Shown here: positions 33,410 to 45,535 of the stretch, one piece after another | Layout: the number at the start of each line of letters is the position of its first letter | Numbering within the stretch: position 1 is the stretch's first letter | Assembly: GCA_936911875.1 (NCBI GenBank) | Contig: CAKZGB010000009.1 | Location: 62,001-126,000, forward strand | DNA length: 64,000 nucleotides | Direction of reading: 5' to 3' | Origin: an uncultured Lysobacteraceae bacterium | Lineage (GTDB): Bacteria; Pseudomonadota; Gammaproteobacteria; Xanthomonadales; Xanthomonadaceae | Position numbers and translations under genes: made by a program | Notes under the pieces: model-generated | The model's input: the letters and a program-made list of their open reading frames with translations, nothing else | Told to the model about the DNA's origin: nothing | Databases searched by the model: none

Positions 33410-34600
33410 TCAGCGCGGATCGGGGACTCTAACCAAGCCTTCCATCAGGACGCGTGCGGAACGGCTCATGATCGCCTTACGCACCACCCACTGGCCGTTC
33501 TCGTTGGTCACCTGCGCACCGACGCGTAACAAACCCGAGGGATGCGCAAAGGTGACGGACTCGCCCACTTGACCGCCGGCCGCGGCGTTCACCACGGTAC
33601 CCGGCACGCCCGCCGCCGTCGCAATCGCAACCGATGCCGTGCCCATCATGGCGTGATGCATCTTGCCCATCGACATGGCACGCACTTGCAGATCCATCTC
33701 GCTTGCACTCACTGATTTGCCGGCCGAGGACACAAAGTCCATTGGCGGCGCCACCATTGCCACTTTGGGTGAATGCTGACGCGAAGCGATTTCCGCCGCG
33801 TCACGGATAATGCCCATGCGCAACGCACCGGCGGTGCGGATCGCTTCGAATCGTTGCAGTGCTGTAGGATCCGAGTTGATATCGCCCTGCAGTTCATTGC
33901 CGCGATAACCGATGTCGGCCGCATTGATGAAGATGGTGGGGATACCGGCCGTGATCATGGTGGCGCGCAGCGTACCGATGCCGGGGACTTCGAGATCGTC
34001 GACGACATTGCCGGTGGGAAACATCGAACCGGCGCTGTCATCGTCGCCATCATCTGACGGATCAACAAACTCCAGCACGATCTCGGCGGCGGGAAAGGTC
34101 ACGCCATCGAGCTCGAAATCACCGGTTTCCTGCACCTGACCGTTGCGTACCGGCACGTGCACGATGATGGTCTTTCCGATGTTCTTCTGCCAGACCTTGA
34201 CGGCCACTGTACCGTCTTGCGGGATACGGTCAGCAGGAATGAAGCCGTTACTGATAGCAAACGGACCCACAGCCGTACTGAGATTGCCGCAGTTACCGGT
34301 CCAGTCCACGAAGGCCCGGTCGATTGCGACTTGCCCGTACAGGTAGTCGACATCGTGGTCCGGCTGTGTGGCAGGACCGATGATCACGCACTTGCTGGTG
34401 CTCGAAGTGGCGCCGCCCATGCCATCGGTATGTTTGCCGTAAGGATCGGGCGAGCCGATCACGCGCATCAGCAAGGCATCGCGCTGCGGGCCCGGCACTT
34501 GCGCCCACTCCGGCAGATCCTGCAAGCGGAAGAACACGCCTTTAGAGGTGCCACCGCGCATATACGTGGCGGGTATCCGCAGCTGCGGCGCGTTACTCAT
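33410..34600 (-). CDS. prpF: 2-methylaconitate cis-trans isomerase PrpF
   Basis: The 396-residue protein with diaminopimelate-epimerase fold works with AcnD in the methylcitrate cycle, isomerising the 2-methylaconitate that AcnD forms. The N-terminal signature is YMRGGTSKGVFFRLQDLP, then GMGGATSSTSKCVIIG and DWTGNCGNLSTAVGPFAI. The ATG at 34600 overlaps the acnD stop by four bases (ATGA). The frame open upstream is antisense-like noise inside acnD. Confidence 0.95.
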   Translation of the reverse strand: MSNAPQLRIPATYMRGGTSKGVFFRLQDLPEWAQVPGPQRDALLMRVIGSPDPYGKHTDGMGGATSSTSKCVIIGPATQPDHDVDYLYGQVAIDRAFVDWTGNCGNLSTAVGPFAISNGFIPADRIPQDGTVAVKVWQKNIGKTIIVHVPVRNGQVQETGDFELDGVTFPAAEIVLEFVDPSDDGDDDSAGSMFPTGNVVDDLEVPGIGTLRATMITAGIPTIFINAADIGYRGNELQGDINSDPTALQRFEAIRTAGALRMGIIRDAAEIASRQHSPKVAMVAPPMDFVSSAGKSVSASEMDLQVRAMSMGKMHHAMMGTASVAIATAAGVPGTVVNAAAGGQVGESVTFAHPSGLLRVGAQVTNENGQWVVRKAIMSRSARVLMEGLVRVPDPR

Positions 34601-37215
34601 GCCGGGGCTCCGACTTGCGATTCCAGAAAGTCCTGCGCAAAACGCTGCAGCACGCCACCGGCATTGTAGATATGCACGTCTTCGGCAGTATCCAGGCGGC
34701 ACTTGACGGGGACGGTCAGCTGCTCGCCGTTGCGACGATGAATCCGCAGCGTCAGCTCCGCGCCCGGGGTGCGAGTGCCTTCGACATCAAAGGTTTCGGT
34801 ACCGTCGATGTTCAAGGTTTTGCGGTTGGTGCCCGGCAGGAACTCCAGCGGCAGTACGCCCATGCCGACCAGATTGGTGCGGTGGATGCGTTCAAAGCCC
34901 TCGGCAACGATGGCCTCGACGCCGGCCAGACGCACGCCCTTAGCGGCCCAGTCACGCGAACTGCCCTGCCCGTAATCGGCGCCGGCAATGATGATCAGCG
35001 GCTGACGACGTTCCATGTAGGCTTCGATGGCTTCCCACATGCGCACGACATTGCCTTCGGGCTCCAGACGGGCGAGCGAACCTTGCTTGACCTCACCGTC
35101 AACAACCGCCATTTCGTTGATCAGTTTCGGATTGGCGAAGGTTGCGCGTTGCGCGGTGAGGTGATCGCCGCGGTGTGTGGCGTAGCTGTTGAAGTCTTCT
35201 TCCGGGACGCCCATCTTGGCCAGGTACTCACCGGCAGCACTGCCGGCGAGAATGGCGTTGGATGGCGACAGGTGATCGGTGGTGATGTTGTCACCCAGCA
35301 CGGCCAAGGGACGCATACCTTTCAGCGTGCGCTCACCGGCCAGTGCGCCCTCCCAATACGGCGGGCGGCGAATGTAGGTGGACATGGGTCGCCAATCGTA
35401 CAGCGGGCTGACGCGCTCACCATTGTCGACCTGCAGTTTGAACATCGGCTCGTAAACCTGACGGAACTGCTCCGGCTTGACCGAAGCCTTTACGGCCGCA
35501 TCAATCTCGGCATCGGTGGGCCAGATGTCCTTGAGTCGGACCTCGTTGCCCTGCGCATCGGTGCCGAGCACATCTTTTTCGATGTCAAAGCGAATCGTGC
35601 CGGCAATCGCATAAGCAATCACCAGCGGTGGCGATGCAAGGAATGCCTGCTTGGCATACGGATGGATGCGGCCGTCGAAATTGCGGTTGCCCGACAGGAC
35701 CGCCGTCGCATACAGATCGCGTTCGATGATTTCGCGCTGGATTTCAGGGTCCAACGCACCGCTCATGCCGTTACAGGTGGTGCAGGCAAAACCGACCACG
35801 CCAAAGCCAAGCGCTTCGAGATCGTCCATCAGACCGGCCTCGGTCAGATACAACGGCACGGTGCGCGAGCCCGGGGCCAGCGAAGTCTTGACCCATGGTT
35901 TGCGTTGCAGGCCGCGTGCGTGCGCATTGCGGGCCAGCAAGCCGGCAGCAATCACGTTGCGCGGATTGGAGGTATTGGTGCACGAGGTAATGGCGGCGAT
36001 GATCACGGCGCCATCGGGCAGCAAGCCTTGGGCTTCCTGCTCGTGTGCCAGCGTCAGATCGTTGGCGACGCCACGCGATGTGAGTTCAGACGTTGGCAAA
36101 CGACGATGCGGATTGGAAGGACCCGCCATGTTGCGCGTGACCGACGACAGATCGAACTGCAGTCGGCGTTCGTAATCGGCAGTGCGCAAGGCATCGGCCC
36201 ACAGACCGGCCTGCTTGGCATAGGTCTCGACCAGTTGCACCTGCGATTCTTCGCGACCCGTCAGACGCAGGTAATCAATGGTCTGCTGATCGATGTAGAA
36301 CAACGCCGCAGTGGCACCGTATTCCGGTGTCATGTTGGAGATGGTGGCACGATCGCCCACGGTCAGATGCGCAGCACCCTCGCCGTAGAACTCAATGTAC
36401 GCACCGACCACGCGTTCATTGCGCAGGAACTCGGTCAGCGCCAGCACGATATCGGTGGCAGTGATCCCGGGTTGCGGCTTGCCGGTGAGTTCAACGCCGA
36501 TGATGTCGGGCAGACGCATCCACGACGCGCGACCGAGCATCACGCTCTCGGCCTCGAGTCCGCCCACACCCACAGCAATCACACCCAGCGCATCGACGTG
36601 CGGCGTATGGCTGTCCGTGCCCACGCACGTATCGGGAAAGGCCACGCCATCCTGCACAGCAACCACAGGGCTCATTTTTTCCAGATTGATCTGGTGCATG
36701 ATGCCGTTGCCGGGCGGGATCACATCGACATTGCGGAACGCACGCTTGGTCCAGTCAATGAAGTGAAAGCGATCGGCGTTGCGGCGATCCTCGATCTCGC
36801 GATTGCGGGCAAAGGCCTGCGGATCAAAGCCACCGCATTCGACGGCCAGCGAGTGATCGACGATCAGCTGTGTGGGCACGACCGGATTGATCTGCGCCGG
36901 ATCCCCACCGCGCTCCGCGATGGCATCACGCAAGCCGGCCAGATCGACCAGTGCGGTCTGCCCCAGGATGTCGTGGCAGACCACGCGCACCGGGAACCAC
37001 GGAAAATCCAGATCGCGACGCCGTTCAATCAGCTGCGTCAGATACGCATTCAACTGCTCGGGATCGGCACGACGCACCAGGTTTTCCGCATGAATGCGTG
37101 CGGTATACGGCAGGCGATCGTACGCGCCGGGTTGAATGGCATCAACGGCGGCGCGCGCATCGATCCATTGCAGATGGGTGTCGGCGAGCGGCTTAAGGAA
37201 CGGCGAGGCTTTCAT
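34597..37215 (-). CDS. acnD: Fe/S-dependent 2-methylisocitrate dehydratase AcnD
   Basis: The 872-residue aconitase-family protein dehydrates 2-methylcitrate. Cluster ligands are in TSCTNTSNPRN (near residue 412) and CTTCNGMSG (near 480); substrate motifs include SVVAVQDGVAFPDTCVGTDSHTPHVD-type residues around 195-220 and the C-terminal swivel domain with GADYGQGSSRDWAAKG. AcnD rather than AcnA or AcnB is called because it lies in a prpB-prpC-acnD-prpF cluster and needs the adjacent PrpF. It follows prpC by 18 bases. Confidence 0.95.
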   Translation of the reverse strand: MKASPFLKPLADTHLQWIDARAAVDAIQPGAYDRLPYTARIHAENLVRRADPEQLNAYLTQLIERRRDLDFPWFPVRVVCHDILGQTALVDLAGLRDAIAERGGDPAQINPVVPTQLIVDHSLAVECGGFDPQAFARNREIEDRRNADRFHFIDWTKRAFRNVDVIPPGNGIMHQINLEKMSPVVAVQDGVAFPDTCVGTDSHTPHVDALGVIAVGVGGLEAESVMLGRASWMRLPDIIGVELTGKPQPGITATDIVLALTEFLRNERVVGAYIEFYGEGAAHLTVGDRATISNMTPEYGATAALFYIDQQTIDYLRLTGREESQVQLVETYAKQAGLWADALRTADYERRLQFDLSSVTRNMAGPSNPHRRLPTSELTSRGVANDLTLAHEQEAQGLLPDGAVIIAAITSCTNTSNPRNVIAAGLLARNAHARGLQRKPWVKTSLAPGSRTVPLYLTEAGLMDDLEALGFGVVGFACTTCNGMSGALDPEIQREIIERDLYATAVLSGNRNFDGRIHPYAKQAFLASPPLVIAYAIAGTIRFDIEKDVLGTDAQGNEVRLKDIWPTDAEIDAAVKASVKPEQFRQVYEPMFKLQVDNGERVSPLYDWRPMSTYIRRPPYWEGALAGERTLKGMRPLAVLGDNITTDHLSPSNAILAGSAAGEYLAKMGVPEEDFNSYATHRGDHLTAQRATFANPKLINEMAVVDGEVKQGSLARLEPEGNVVRMWEAIEAYMERRQPLIIIAGADYGQGSSRDWAAKGVRLAGVEAIVAEGFERIHRTNLVGMGVLPLEFLPGTNRKTLNIDGTETFDVEGTRTPGAELTLRIHRRNGEQLTVPVKCRLDTAEDVHIYNAGGVLQRFAQDFLESQVGAPA

Positions 37216-37233
37216 GGAACTCCGGAACTGATA

Positions 37234-38403
37234 TTAGCGCTTGGCAATCGGGACGTACTTGCGATCCTCGGGGCCGACGTAGTTCGCCGACGGACGGATG
37301 ATCTTGCCGTCTTCGCGCTGTTCGATGACGTGGGCCGACCAACCGGTGGTACGGGCAATCACAAACAGCGGGGTGAACATGGCAGTCGGGACACCCATCA
37401 TGTGATACGCCGATGCCGAATACCAGTCGAGGTTCGGGAACATCTTCTTGGTGTCCATCATCAGGTTCTCAATGCGCTCGGACACATCGAACAGCGTCTT
37501 GTTGCCGCCGTCCTTGGTGAGCTTGCGCGAGAGTTCCTTAATGATCGGATTGCGCGGATCGCCGATGGTGTACACCGGGTGACCGAAACCGATGATGATT
37601 TCCTTGCGCTCCATGCGGGCGCGGATATCGGCTTCGGCTTCGTCGGCGCTGCCGTAACGGGCGATGATGTCCATGGCCACTTCGTTGGCGCCGCCGTGCT
37701 TGGGACCGCGCAGTGCGCCAATAGCACCCGTAATGCACGAATACATGTCCGAACCGGTACCGGCGATGACGCGCGAGGTAAAGGTCGATGCATTGAACTC
37801 GTGTTCGGCGTAAAGAATCAGCGACTTGTCGAGCGCTTCAGCGTGCAGCTTGGACGGGGCTTCACCATGCAGCAGATGCAGGAAGTGTGCGGCCACGCTG
37901 TCGTCATCGGTTTCGCAATCAATGCGCTTGCCGTTACGGGTGAAGTGCCACCAGTACAGCAGCATCGAACCGAACGAAGCGATCAGGCGATCGGCAATGT
38001 CACGCGCTTCGGCGGCGGGATGGCCTTCGCGTTCGGGCAACACAGTACCGAGAACCGAGCAACCCGTACGCATCACGTCCATCGGATGGGCGTTGGCGGG
38101 AATCAGTTCCAGTGCTTCCTGCACAATCACAGGAAGGCCACGCAGGCGCTTGAGCTTGGTCTTGTACGCCTTGAGCTGCGAGGCATTCGGCAGTGCGCCG
38201 TGGACCAGCAGGTGAGCCACTTCTTCGAAGGTGGACTGCGTCGCCAGATCGTGGATGTCGTAGCCGCGATAGTGCAGATCGTTGCCGGAACGGCCAACGG
38301 TGCACAGTGCGGTGTTGCCGGCGGGCGTGCCGCTTAGGGCGACGGACTTTTTAACGCGCGGAGCGGCGGGCTCCTGAGCTACGGCTTGCTTTTTAGTGGC
38401 CAT
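37234..38403 (-). CDS. prpC: 2-methylcitrate synthase
   Basis: The 389-residue citrate-synthase fold condenses propionyl-CoA with oxaloacetate. Catalytic residues are in the [20 protein letters not shown] and GPKHGGANE segments (His pair) and in the [13 protein letters not shown] region. An N-terminal extension (about 35 residues, rich in Lys/Ala/Pro) precedes the core. Context (prpB upstream, acnD downstream) separates it from the citrate synthase GltA. Confidence 0.95.
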   Translation of the reverse strand: MATKKQAVAQEPAAPRVKKSVALSGTPAGNTALCTVGRSGNDLHYRGYDIHDLATQSTFEEVAHLLVHGALPNASQLKAYKTKLKRLRGLPVIVQEALELIPANAHPMDVMRTGCSVLGTVLPEREGHPAAEARDIADRLIASFGSMLLYWWHFTRNGKRIDCETDDDSVAAHFLHLLHGEAPSKLHAEALDKSLILYAEHEFNASTFTSRVIAGTGSDMYSCITGAIGALRGPKHGGANEVAMDIIARYGSADEAEADIRARMERKEIIIGFGHPVYTIGDPRNPIIKELSRKLTKDGGNKTLFDVSERIENLMMDTKKMFPNLDWYSASAYHMMGVPTAMFTPLFVIARTTGWSAHVIEQREDGKIIRPSANYVGPEDRKYVPIAKR

Positions 38404-38420
38404 GTGAACTCCCTAATGAA

Positions 38421-39293
38421 TTATTTACCGAACAAGGTATCAAGCTTCTGTTCGTATGCGTGATAGCCGAGAAAATCGTACAGTTCTTCGCGCGTCTGCA
38501 AGGTATCAATGATGTTCTTTTGAGTGCCCTCGCGACGCACCGTTTCATAGAAATTAAGCGCAGCCTTGTTCATGGCGCGATACGCACCGCAGCAGTAGAG
38601 CGCGATATCGACATTGGCCGAAGCGAGTTCCTGCGTCGTAAAGAACGGCGTCGAACCGAACTCAGTCAGGTTGGCCAGAATCGGCACCTTGACGGCGTCG
38701 CGGAAACGGCGGTAATCCTCGAGCGTTTTCATCGCCTCGGGGAAGATCATATCGGCGCCCGCCTCAACATAGGCGACTGCACGCTCAATGGCGGCATCAA
38801 TGCCTTCGACAGCAGCGGCATCGGTACGCGCCATGATCACAAAGCCCGCGTCAGTACGGCCATCGACAGCGGCCTTAACGCGATCGGTCATTTCCTGCTT
38901 GGAGACGACCTCTTTGTTGGGACGATGGCCGCAACGCTTCTGACCGACCTGGTCTTCCATGTGGACTGCAGCCACACCCACGCGTTCAAAGCTACGAATG
39001 GTGCGCGAGATATTGAATGCACCACCCCAACCCGTATCGATATCCACCAGCAGCGGCAGCTGCGTGGCCTCGACGATGCGACGCGCATCGGTGAGCACAT
39101 CTTCCATGGTAGAGATGCCCAGATCGGGCATGCCCAAGGAGTTGGCAGCGACACCGCCACCGGACAGATACAGTGCGCGATAGCCGGTGCGCTTGGCCAT
39201 CAGGCCGGCGTAGGCCGTAATGGCACCCATGACTTGCAGCGGTTGTTCCTCGGCGACGGCCTGGCGGAACTGTTGACCCAAAGATACGTTCAT
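38421..39293 (-). CDS. prpB: Methylisocitrate lyase
   Basis: The 290-residue enzyme of the isocitrate lyase/PEP mutase family splits 2-methylisocitrate into pyruvate and succinate. Signatures are [16 protein letters not shown], the metal site [12 protein letters not shown] and the catalytic cysteine loop [11 protein letters not shown]. Length is typical. It heads the operon prpB-prpC-acnD-prpF. No sigma-54 regulator PrpR or GntR-type regulator is next to it; upstream is mdh on the same strand, 60 bases away. Confidence 0.96.
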   Translation of the reverse strand: MNVSLGQQFRQAVAEEQPLQVMGAITAYAGLMAKRTGYRALYLSGGGVAANSLGMPDLGISTMEDVLTDARRIVEATQLPLLVDIDTGWGGAFNISRTIRSFERVGVAAVHMEDQVGQKRCGHRPNKEVVSKQEMTDRVKAAVDGRTDAGFVIMARTDAAAVEGIDAAIERAVAYVEAGADMIFPEAMKTLEDYRRFRDAVKVPILANLTEFGSTPFFTTQELASANVDIALYCCGAYRAMNKAALNFYETVRREGTQKNIIDTLQTREELYDFLGYHAYEQKLDTLFGK

Positions 39294-39353
39294 CTCGACT
39301 TTCCGTATTCCAAAGCGAGCAAGGCAGCCGAGGCTGCCTTGCGTGTGTGTTGC

Positions 39354-40337
39354 TTACAGCAGGTGGGCGACGCCGGAGCGCTCTTCTTCGAGCTCTGCCA
39401 GGGTCTTGTCCATCGCAGCGCGTGAGAACTCATCGACCGGGACATCCTTGACCAATTCGTATTCGCCGTCTTTGGTCACCACCGGGAAGCCGTAGATCAC
39501 GCCTTCAGGGATGCCGTAGCTGCCATCGCTCGGGACACCCATGGTGACCCATTCGCCATTGCTACCCAGCGCCCAATCGCGCATGTGGTCGATGGCGGCG
39601 TTGGCTGCCGAAGCGGCCGAGGACAGACCGCGTGCTTCGATGATCGCGGCGCCACGCTTGCCCACGGTGGGGATAAACGTGTTGGCGTTCCAGTCGGCAT
39701 CGTTGATCTTGTCTTTCAGCGATGCGCCGTCGACGGTTGCGAAGCGGTAGTCGGGATACATGGTCGGGCTGTGGTTGCCCCACACGACCAGCTTGCGGAT
39801 ATCGGCAACCGGCACGCCGGCCTTGGTGGCCAGTTGCGACAGTGCGCGGTTGTGATCCAGACGCAGCATGGCGGTGAAGTTGCGGGCCGGCAGATCCGGT
39901 GCCGACTTCATGGCGATGTAGGCATTGGTGTTGGCCGGGTTGCCCACGACCAGCACCTTGACGTTGCGGCTGGCGACCTTGTTCAGAGCCTTGCCCTGCA
40001 CCGTAAAGATTTCGGCGTTCTTGAGCAGCAGGTCTTTACGTTCCATACCCGGACCGCGCGGCATGGCGCCAACCAGCAGTGCGTAGTCGGCGTCCTTGAA
40101 CGCGACTTCCGGATCATCCGTACCGACCATGCCGGCCAGCAGCGGGAACGCGCAATCTTCGAGTTCCATCATCACGCCCTTGAGCGCGGCTTGAGCCTTT
40201 TCGGCCGGGATTTCGAGCATTTGCAGAATGACCGGCTGGTCTTTACCCAGCATTTCGCCGGCAGCAATGCGGAACAGCAGGGAGTAGCCGATTTGGCCGG
40301 CCGCACCGGTGACGGCAACGCGAACAGGAGCTTTCAT
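39354..40337 (-). CDS. mdh: Malate dehydrogenase
   Basis: The 327-residue NAD-dependent enzyme converts malate to oxaloacetate. It has the cytosolic-type Rossmann motif [33 protein letters not shown], the LDHNRA region and the catalytic [10 protein letters not shown] segment. The ATG at 40337 has an AAGGA site at 7 bases. Oxaloacetate is a substrate of PrpC just downstream and of the aminotransferase just upstream, so the cluster is metabolically coherent. Confidence 0.96.
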   Translation of the reverse strand: MKAPVRVAVTGAAGQIGYSLLFRIAAGEMLGKDQPVILQMLEIPAEKAQAALKGVMMELEDCAFPLLAGMVGTDDPEVAFKDADYALLVGAMPRGPGMERKDLLLKNAEIFTVQGKALNKVASRNVKVLVVGNPANTNAYIAMKSAPDLPARNFTAMLRLDHNRALSQLATKAGVPVADIRKLVVWGNHSPTMYPDYRFATVDGASLKDKINDADWNANTFIPTVGKRGAAIIEARGLSSAASAANAAIDHMRDWALGSNGEWVTMGVPSDGSYGIPEGVIYGFPVVTKDGEYELVKDVPVDEFSRAAMDKTLAELEEERSGVAHLL

Positions 40338-40351
40338 TGAGAATCCTTGAA

Positions 40352-41557
40352 TCAAGACAGTTCAGAGAAGAAGGAAGCGATACGGTCCATACCCGGCTGC
40401 AGTTGCGGCGTCGGGCAGGTGTAGCTGATACGAATGGAGCGCGGCGCACCGAAGGCCGAGCCCGGCACACAGGCAACGCCCTTGGCTTCGAGCAGGACAT
40501 TGCAGAAATCGACATCAGTCGAGATCAGCTGGCCGGTCGGGCCATGCGTCTTGCCGAACGCGCAGGAGATGTCCGGGAACACATAGAAGGCACCTTGCGG
40601 ACGCGGACACACCACGCCCTCGATGCTGTTGAGCACGTTCATGACCAGATCGCGCTTGGACTCGAATTCACGGCATTTCTGTTCCGGCACATCTTGCGGA
40701 CCTGTCAGTGCCGCTACGCCGGCGGCGTTGACCATTTCACTCACGTTGGTGATGTGATTGGAATTGAGCGTGACAACGGCATTGGCAACGACCGTCGGTG
40801 CCGCAGCAAAGCCCAAACGCCAGCCCGGCATGCCGTAGGTCTTGGACAGCGAATCGACAAAGATCAGGCGATCGCGCAGTGCAGGCTGATGCATGACAAA
40901 GTTGGTGTACTCGACTCCGTCGAACAGCATGCGGTTGTAGATGTCGTCAGTGATGATCCAGGTGTCCGGATACTTGACCAGCACGTCGGCCAGTGCCTTG
41001 ACCTCATCGGGACCGTACACCATGCCGGTGGGGTTCGACGGGTTGTTGAACAGGAACACCTTCGGCTTGCGCGCCATCGCTTGTTCAAGCTGTTGCGGCG
41101 TGATCTTGTAGTTCTGTTCGGCCAGCGCGGGGATCATGTCGATTTCTGCACCGACAATCTCGGCGATATCGACATAGCTCGTCCAGTACGGAACCGGGAA
41201 GGCAATGGTGTCGCCCTCGTTCAGCAGGGCCTCGAACAGGTTGTACAGGACGTGCTTGGCGCCGTCACCGGTAACGATGTTTTCACGGCCGTAACCGGTC
41301 AGGCCGATCTGTTCCATGTGCGTGATGAAGGCATCAAGCAATGCATCAGGACCGCGGTTGCTGCCGTATTGGCCACTATCGTGCTTCAGAGCCTCTTCGA
41401 CAGCTGCATACACGTGCGGACCCGGCAGAAAGTTCGGAACACCGATCGAAAACGAAATGATGTCCTTGCCCTGGGCCTTTAATGCCTTTGCCTTGTTGGC
41501 AACTGCCATAATGGCACTAGGCTTGGCGCGGCTCATTCGCTGTGCGAGGTCCAGCAT
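40352..41557 (-). CDS. Class I PLP-dependent aminotransferase, probably aspartate aminotransferase
   Basis: The 401-residue enzyme has the fold-type I features [28 protein letters not shown], the [11 protein letters not shown]sp/Tyr pair and the PLP lysine in [17 protein letters not shown]-terminal Arg (RISYTCPTP) fits binding of the substrate carboxylate. The overall pattern resembles the 1-beta aspartate aminotransferases. Position 14 bases before mdh suggests exchange between aspartate and oxaloacetate; other amino donors remain possible. Confidence 0.88.
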   Translation of the reverse strand: MLDLAQRMSRAKPSAIMAVANKAKALKAQGKDIISFSIGVPNFLPGPHVYAAVEEALKHDSGQYGSNRGPDALLDAFITHMEQIGLTGYGRENIVTGDGAKHVLYNLFEALLNEGDTIAFPVPYWTSYVDIAEIVGAEIDMIPALAEQNYKITPQQLEQAMARKPKVFLFNNPSNPTGMVYGPDEVKALADVLVKYPDTWIITDDIYNRMLFDGVEYTNFVMHQPALRDRLIFVDSLSKTYGMPGWRLGFAAAPTVVANAVVTLNSNHITNVSEMVNAAGVAALTGPQDVPEQKCREFESKRDLVMNVLNSIEGVVCPRPQGAFYVFPDISCAFGKTHGPTGQLISTDVDFCNVLLEAKGVACVPGSAFGAPRSIRISYTCPTPQLQPGMDRIASFFSELS

Positions 41558-41635
41558 GGAATAGTCACCTTAAGTCCAAAAAGGGGTCCTCTATTCTAGC
41601 ATGCGACCCTAATTCACCCGAACCTCGGAGCGCAC

Positions 41636-42337
41636 ATGACCCCCACCCTTCTGATCCCCGGCCTGGCCTGCAGTGCCGCACTCTTCCGGGACCAAATCGG
41701 CGCCCTGAACGCCTTCGGGCCGGTGCATATTGCCGATCACCGCGGCGCTGACACCGTTGCGGAGCTGGCTGCCGGCATTCTGAAAACGGCACCCTCGCAT
41801 TTCCGGCTGTGCGGCCTGTCCATGGGCGGCTACATTGCCTTCGAAATCTGGAGGCAGGCGCCTGAGCGCGTGACGCACATGGCCCTGCTCGATACCTCGG
41901 CGCGGCCCGACACGCCGGAGGGCACCCAAAAGCGCAAGGATGCCATCGCACTGTGCCGTAAGGGACAGTATCTGCGCGTCATTAAGGAAGGCATCCCCAA
42001 CCTGCTGACCGAGGAACATGTCCGTACCGCTGCCATGCGTGAACGCGTACTGGAGATGGCAGAGGACTGCGGCGTGCAAGGTTACATTTCGCAGCAGATG
42101 GCCAATGCATCGCGACCGGATTCGCGGCCGACGCTCAGCACCATCACAGTGCCGACTCTGGTGCTGGTCGGTGAGCACGACATACTGACGCCTGAGGCGA
42201 TGGCGGTAGAAATGGTCGAAGGCATTGGCGAGCACGCCGAGTTAGAGGTGCTGCAACAGGCGGCGCATCTGACGCCACTGGAACAGCCGCTGGCCGTTCG
42301 CGCTGCGTTGACTGAGTTCTTTGCGCGCTATCCGTAA
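41636..42337 (+). CDS. Alpha/beta-fold hydrolase
   Basis: The 233-residue protein has the oxyanion region LIPGLACSAALF, the nucleophile elbow GLSMGGYIAFE (Ser near residue 63), the acid in VLVGEHDILTP and the histidine in QAAHLTPLEQP. These complete a catalytic triad, but the substrate is not evident. It is divergent from the aminotransferase gene and ends before a terminator shared with ppiB. Confidence 0.88.
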   Translation: MTPTLLIPGLACSAALFRDQIGALNAFGPVHIADHRGADTVAELAAGILKTAPSHFRLCGLSMGGYIAFEIWRQAPERVTHMALLDTSARPDTPEGTQKRKDAIALCRKGQYLRVIKEGIPNLLTEEHVRTAAMRERVLEMAEDCGVQGYISQQMANASRPDSRPTLSTITVPTLVLVGEHDILTPEAMAVEMVEGIGEHAELEVLQQAAHLTPLEQPLAVRAALTEFFARYP

Positions 42338-42366
42338 GTGGTTCTGATCGTCAGCGCCGGAACGCA

Positions 42367-42396
42367 AAAAGCCCGAGTGCGAACACTCGGGCTTTT
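42367..42396. terminator. Bidirectional terminator between the hydrolase and ppiB
   Basis: A perfect 13-bp stem AAAAGCCCGAGTG/CACTCGGGCTTTT with a CGAA loop lies between two convergent genes. Confidence 0.94.
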
Positions 42397-42445
42397 GTTT
42401 GCAAGGCATGTCGGTGGCCGCAGTAGCCATCGTGCCCTTAACGCA

Positions 42446-42949
42446 TTAGGCGCGGTTGGCGTCGAGCGTCTGATTCCATTGCGCAACGCGGTCGGCCTTG
42501 GCATCCAGAACGGACTGCGCATCGCCCTCGATTGTGATCGCGTTGATCAGATCGCCTTGCTGAACGGTATCGACGATTTCCTGACCCTCGAGAACCTTGC
42601 CGAACACGGTGTGCTTGCCGTCGAGCCACGGGCATTCGACATGCGTGATGAAGAACTGCGAACCGTTGGTGTTCGGGCCGGCATTGGCCATCGACAGCAC
42701 GCCGCGCTGATGGCTCAGGCCGTTGTTGGCTTCGTCTTCGAAGCGATAGCCCGGGCCGCCGCTGCCGATACCTTGCGGGCAGCCGCCCTGGATCATGAAG
42801 TCAGCGATGACGCGGTGGAAGTTCAGGCCGTTGTAAAAGCCGCGTTGGGCCAAATTGACGAAGTTGGCGACCGTCAGCGGGGCCTTCTCGGGTTCCAGTT
42901 GAATCTTGATGGGACCGCGGGAAGTATCGAATTGGGCGATCAGGCTCAT
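42446..42949 (-). CDS. ppiB: Peptidyl-prolyl cis-trans isomerase, cyclophilin type
   Basis: The 167-residue cyclophilin catalyses proline isomerisation. Key segments are VANFVNLAQRGFYNGLNFHRVI with the catalytic Arg, DFMIQGGCPQGIGSGGPG, MANAGPNTNGSQFFIT and GKHTVFGKVLEG. There is no signal peptide, so it is cytoplasmic and PpiB-like. Confidence 0.93.
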   Translation of the reverse strand: MSLIAQFDTSRGPIKIQLEPEKAPLTVANFVNLAQRGFYNGLNFHRVIADFMIQGGCPQGIGSGGPGYRFEDEANNGLSHQRGVLSMANAGPNTNGSQFFITHVECPWLDGKHTVFGKVLEGQEIVDTVQQGDLINAITIEGDAQSVLDAKADRVAQWNQTLDANRA

Positions 42950-43115
42950 AAGTGCTCCGATTAGTGGGAATGGACGGTTTCGTTCAGTAATGAAACCGTG
43001 TTCGAAATGGATATGGGGTCAAAAGCCCGATGAACAAGCCCGCAGAGTATAATATGGCGCTCCTAATTACATCCCCAGCCGGTGGCCGCTGTTGCGCTCC
43101 GCCGCGAGAATTCCC

Positions 43116-44960
<1,845 letters not shown>

Positions 44961-44980
44961 TCCCCGACTCCCTGTGACGC

Positions 44981-45008
44981 AAAAAGGCCGGCAAATGCCG
45001 GCCTTTTT
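44981..45008. terminator. Bidirectional terminator after typA
   Basis: A perfect 12-bp stem AAAAAGGCCGGC/GCCGGCCTTTTT with an AAAT loop lies 20 bases after typA and serves also the convergent gene. Confidence 0.94.
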
Positions 45009-45033
45009 TATGCGATCAACAATGATGCATTGA

Positions 45034-45504
45034 TCAGTCGATGCGGAACACGCGTGCCTTGGGCAAGTTCTCATCGAACTCCATAAACCAGCGGCCGGCC
45101 ATGCCCGGCACAATGCGCACCGGCAGATCCGTACGCGGCGCGCGCAACTTGCCGTAGCCCTTTAAAACCTTCCAGCGTTGACCGTTGTCGAGCTCGATCA
45201 CGGTACCGGGTTCCCACGACGCAAACGTGCCCTTGGCCACAGCTTGAATCGGACGGCCATCGAGCGTTTCCAGCAACGTCGCCTCACGCTCAGCGGCCTG
45301 CTCGCGCTGCTTGACGGCATTGCGCTGCTGCTCCTGCTCGACGCCCGACAGAATGCTGTTGAGCAGCTCCAGCTGCGCCGCGCTCAAGCCGGCCACACCG
45401 GTCGCCACGCGCTGTTCGGCAGTGAGACGGTCTTCGAGCTTGACGTAATCGCCGGCCATGGCAGACAGCGGCAGCAGCAACAGGAGGAAGGCTAAACGTT
45501 TCAT
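45034..45504 (-). CDS. Exported protein of unknown function
   Basis: The 156-residue product begins with a signal peptide (MKRLAFLLLLLPLSAMAG). A helical, Gln/Glu-rich segment at residues 35-85 (SGVEQEQQRNAVKQREQ) may form a coiled coil. The C-terminal half (GTVIELDNGQRWKVL, then GRWFMEFDENL) suggests a small beta domain. I do not recognise a named family. It follows the DAHP synthase gene by 31 bases and may be co-transcribed with it. Confidence 0.72.
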   Translation of the reverse strand: MKRLAFLLLLLPLSAMAGDYVKLEDRLTAEQRVATGVAGLSAAQLELLNSILSGVEQEQQRNAVKQREQAAEREATLLETLDGRPIQAVAKGTFASWEPGTVIELDNGQRWKVLKGYGKLRAPRTDLPVRIVPGMAGRWFMEFDENLPKARVFRID

Positions 45505-45535
45505 GGAGAAAACCCGAGTGCAGAAAGCGATCAGT

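Noticed and set aside
34615..38337. A 1240-codon open frame on the plus strand
   Set aside because: It is antisense to acnD and prpC, which are clearly coding. It crosses two real genes and has no signal, domain or ribosome site; long antisense frames are expected from G+C-rich codon use.
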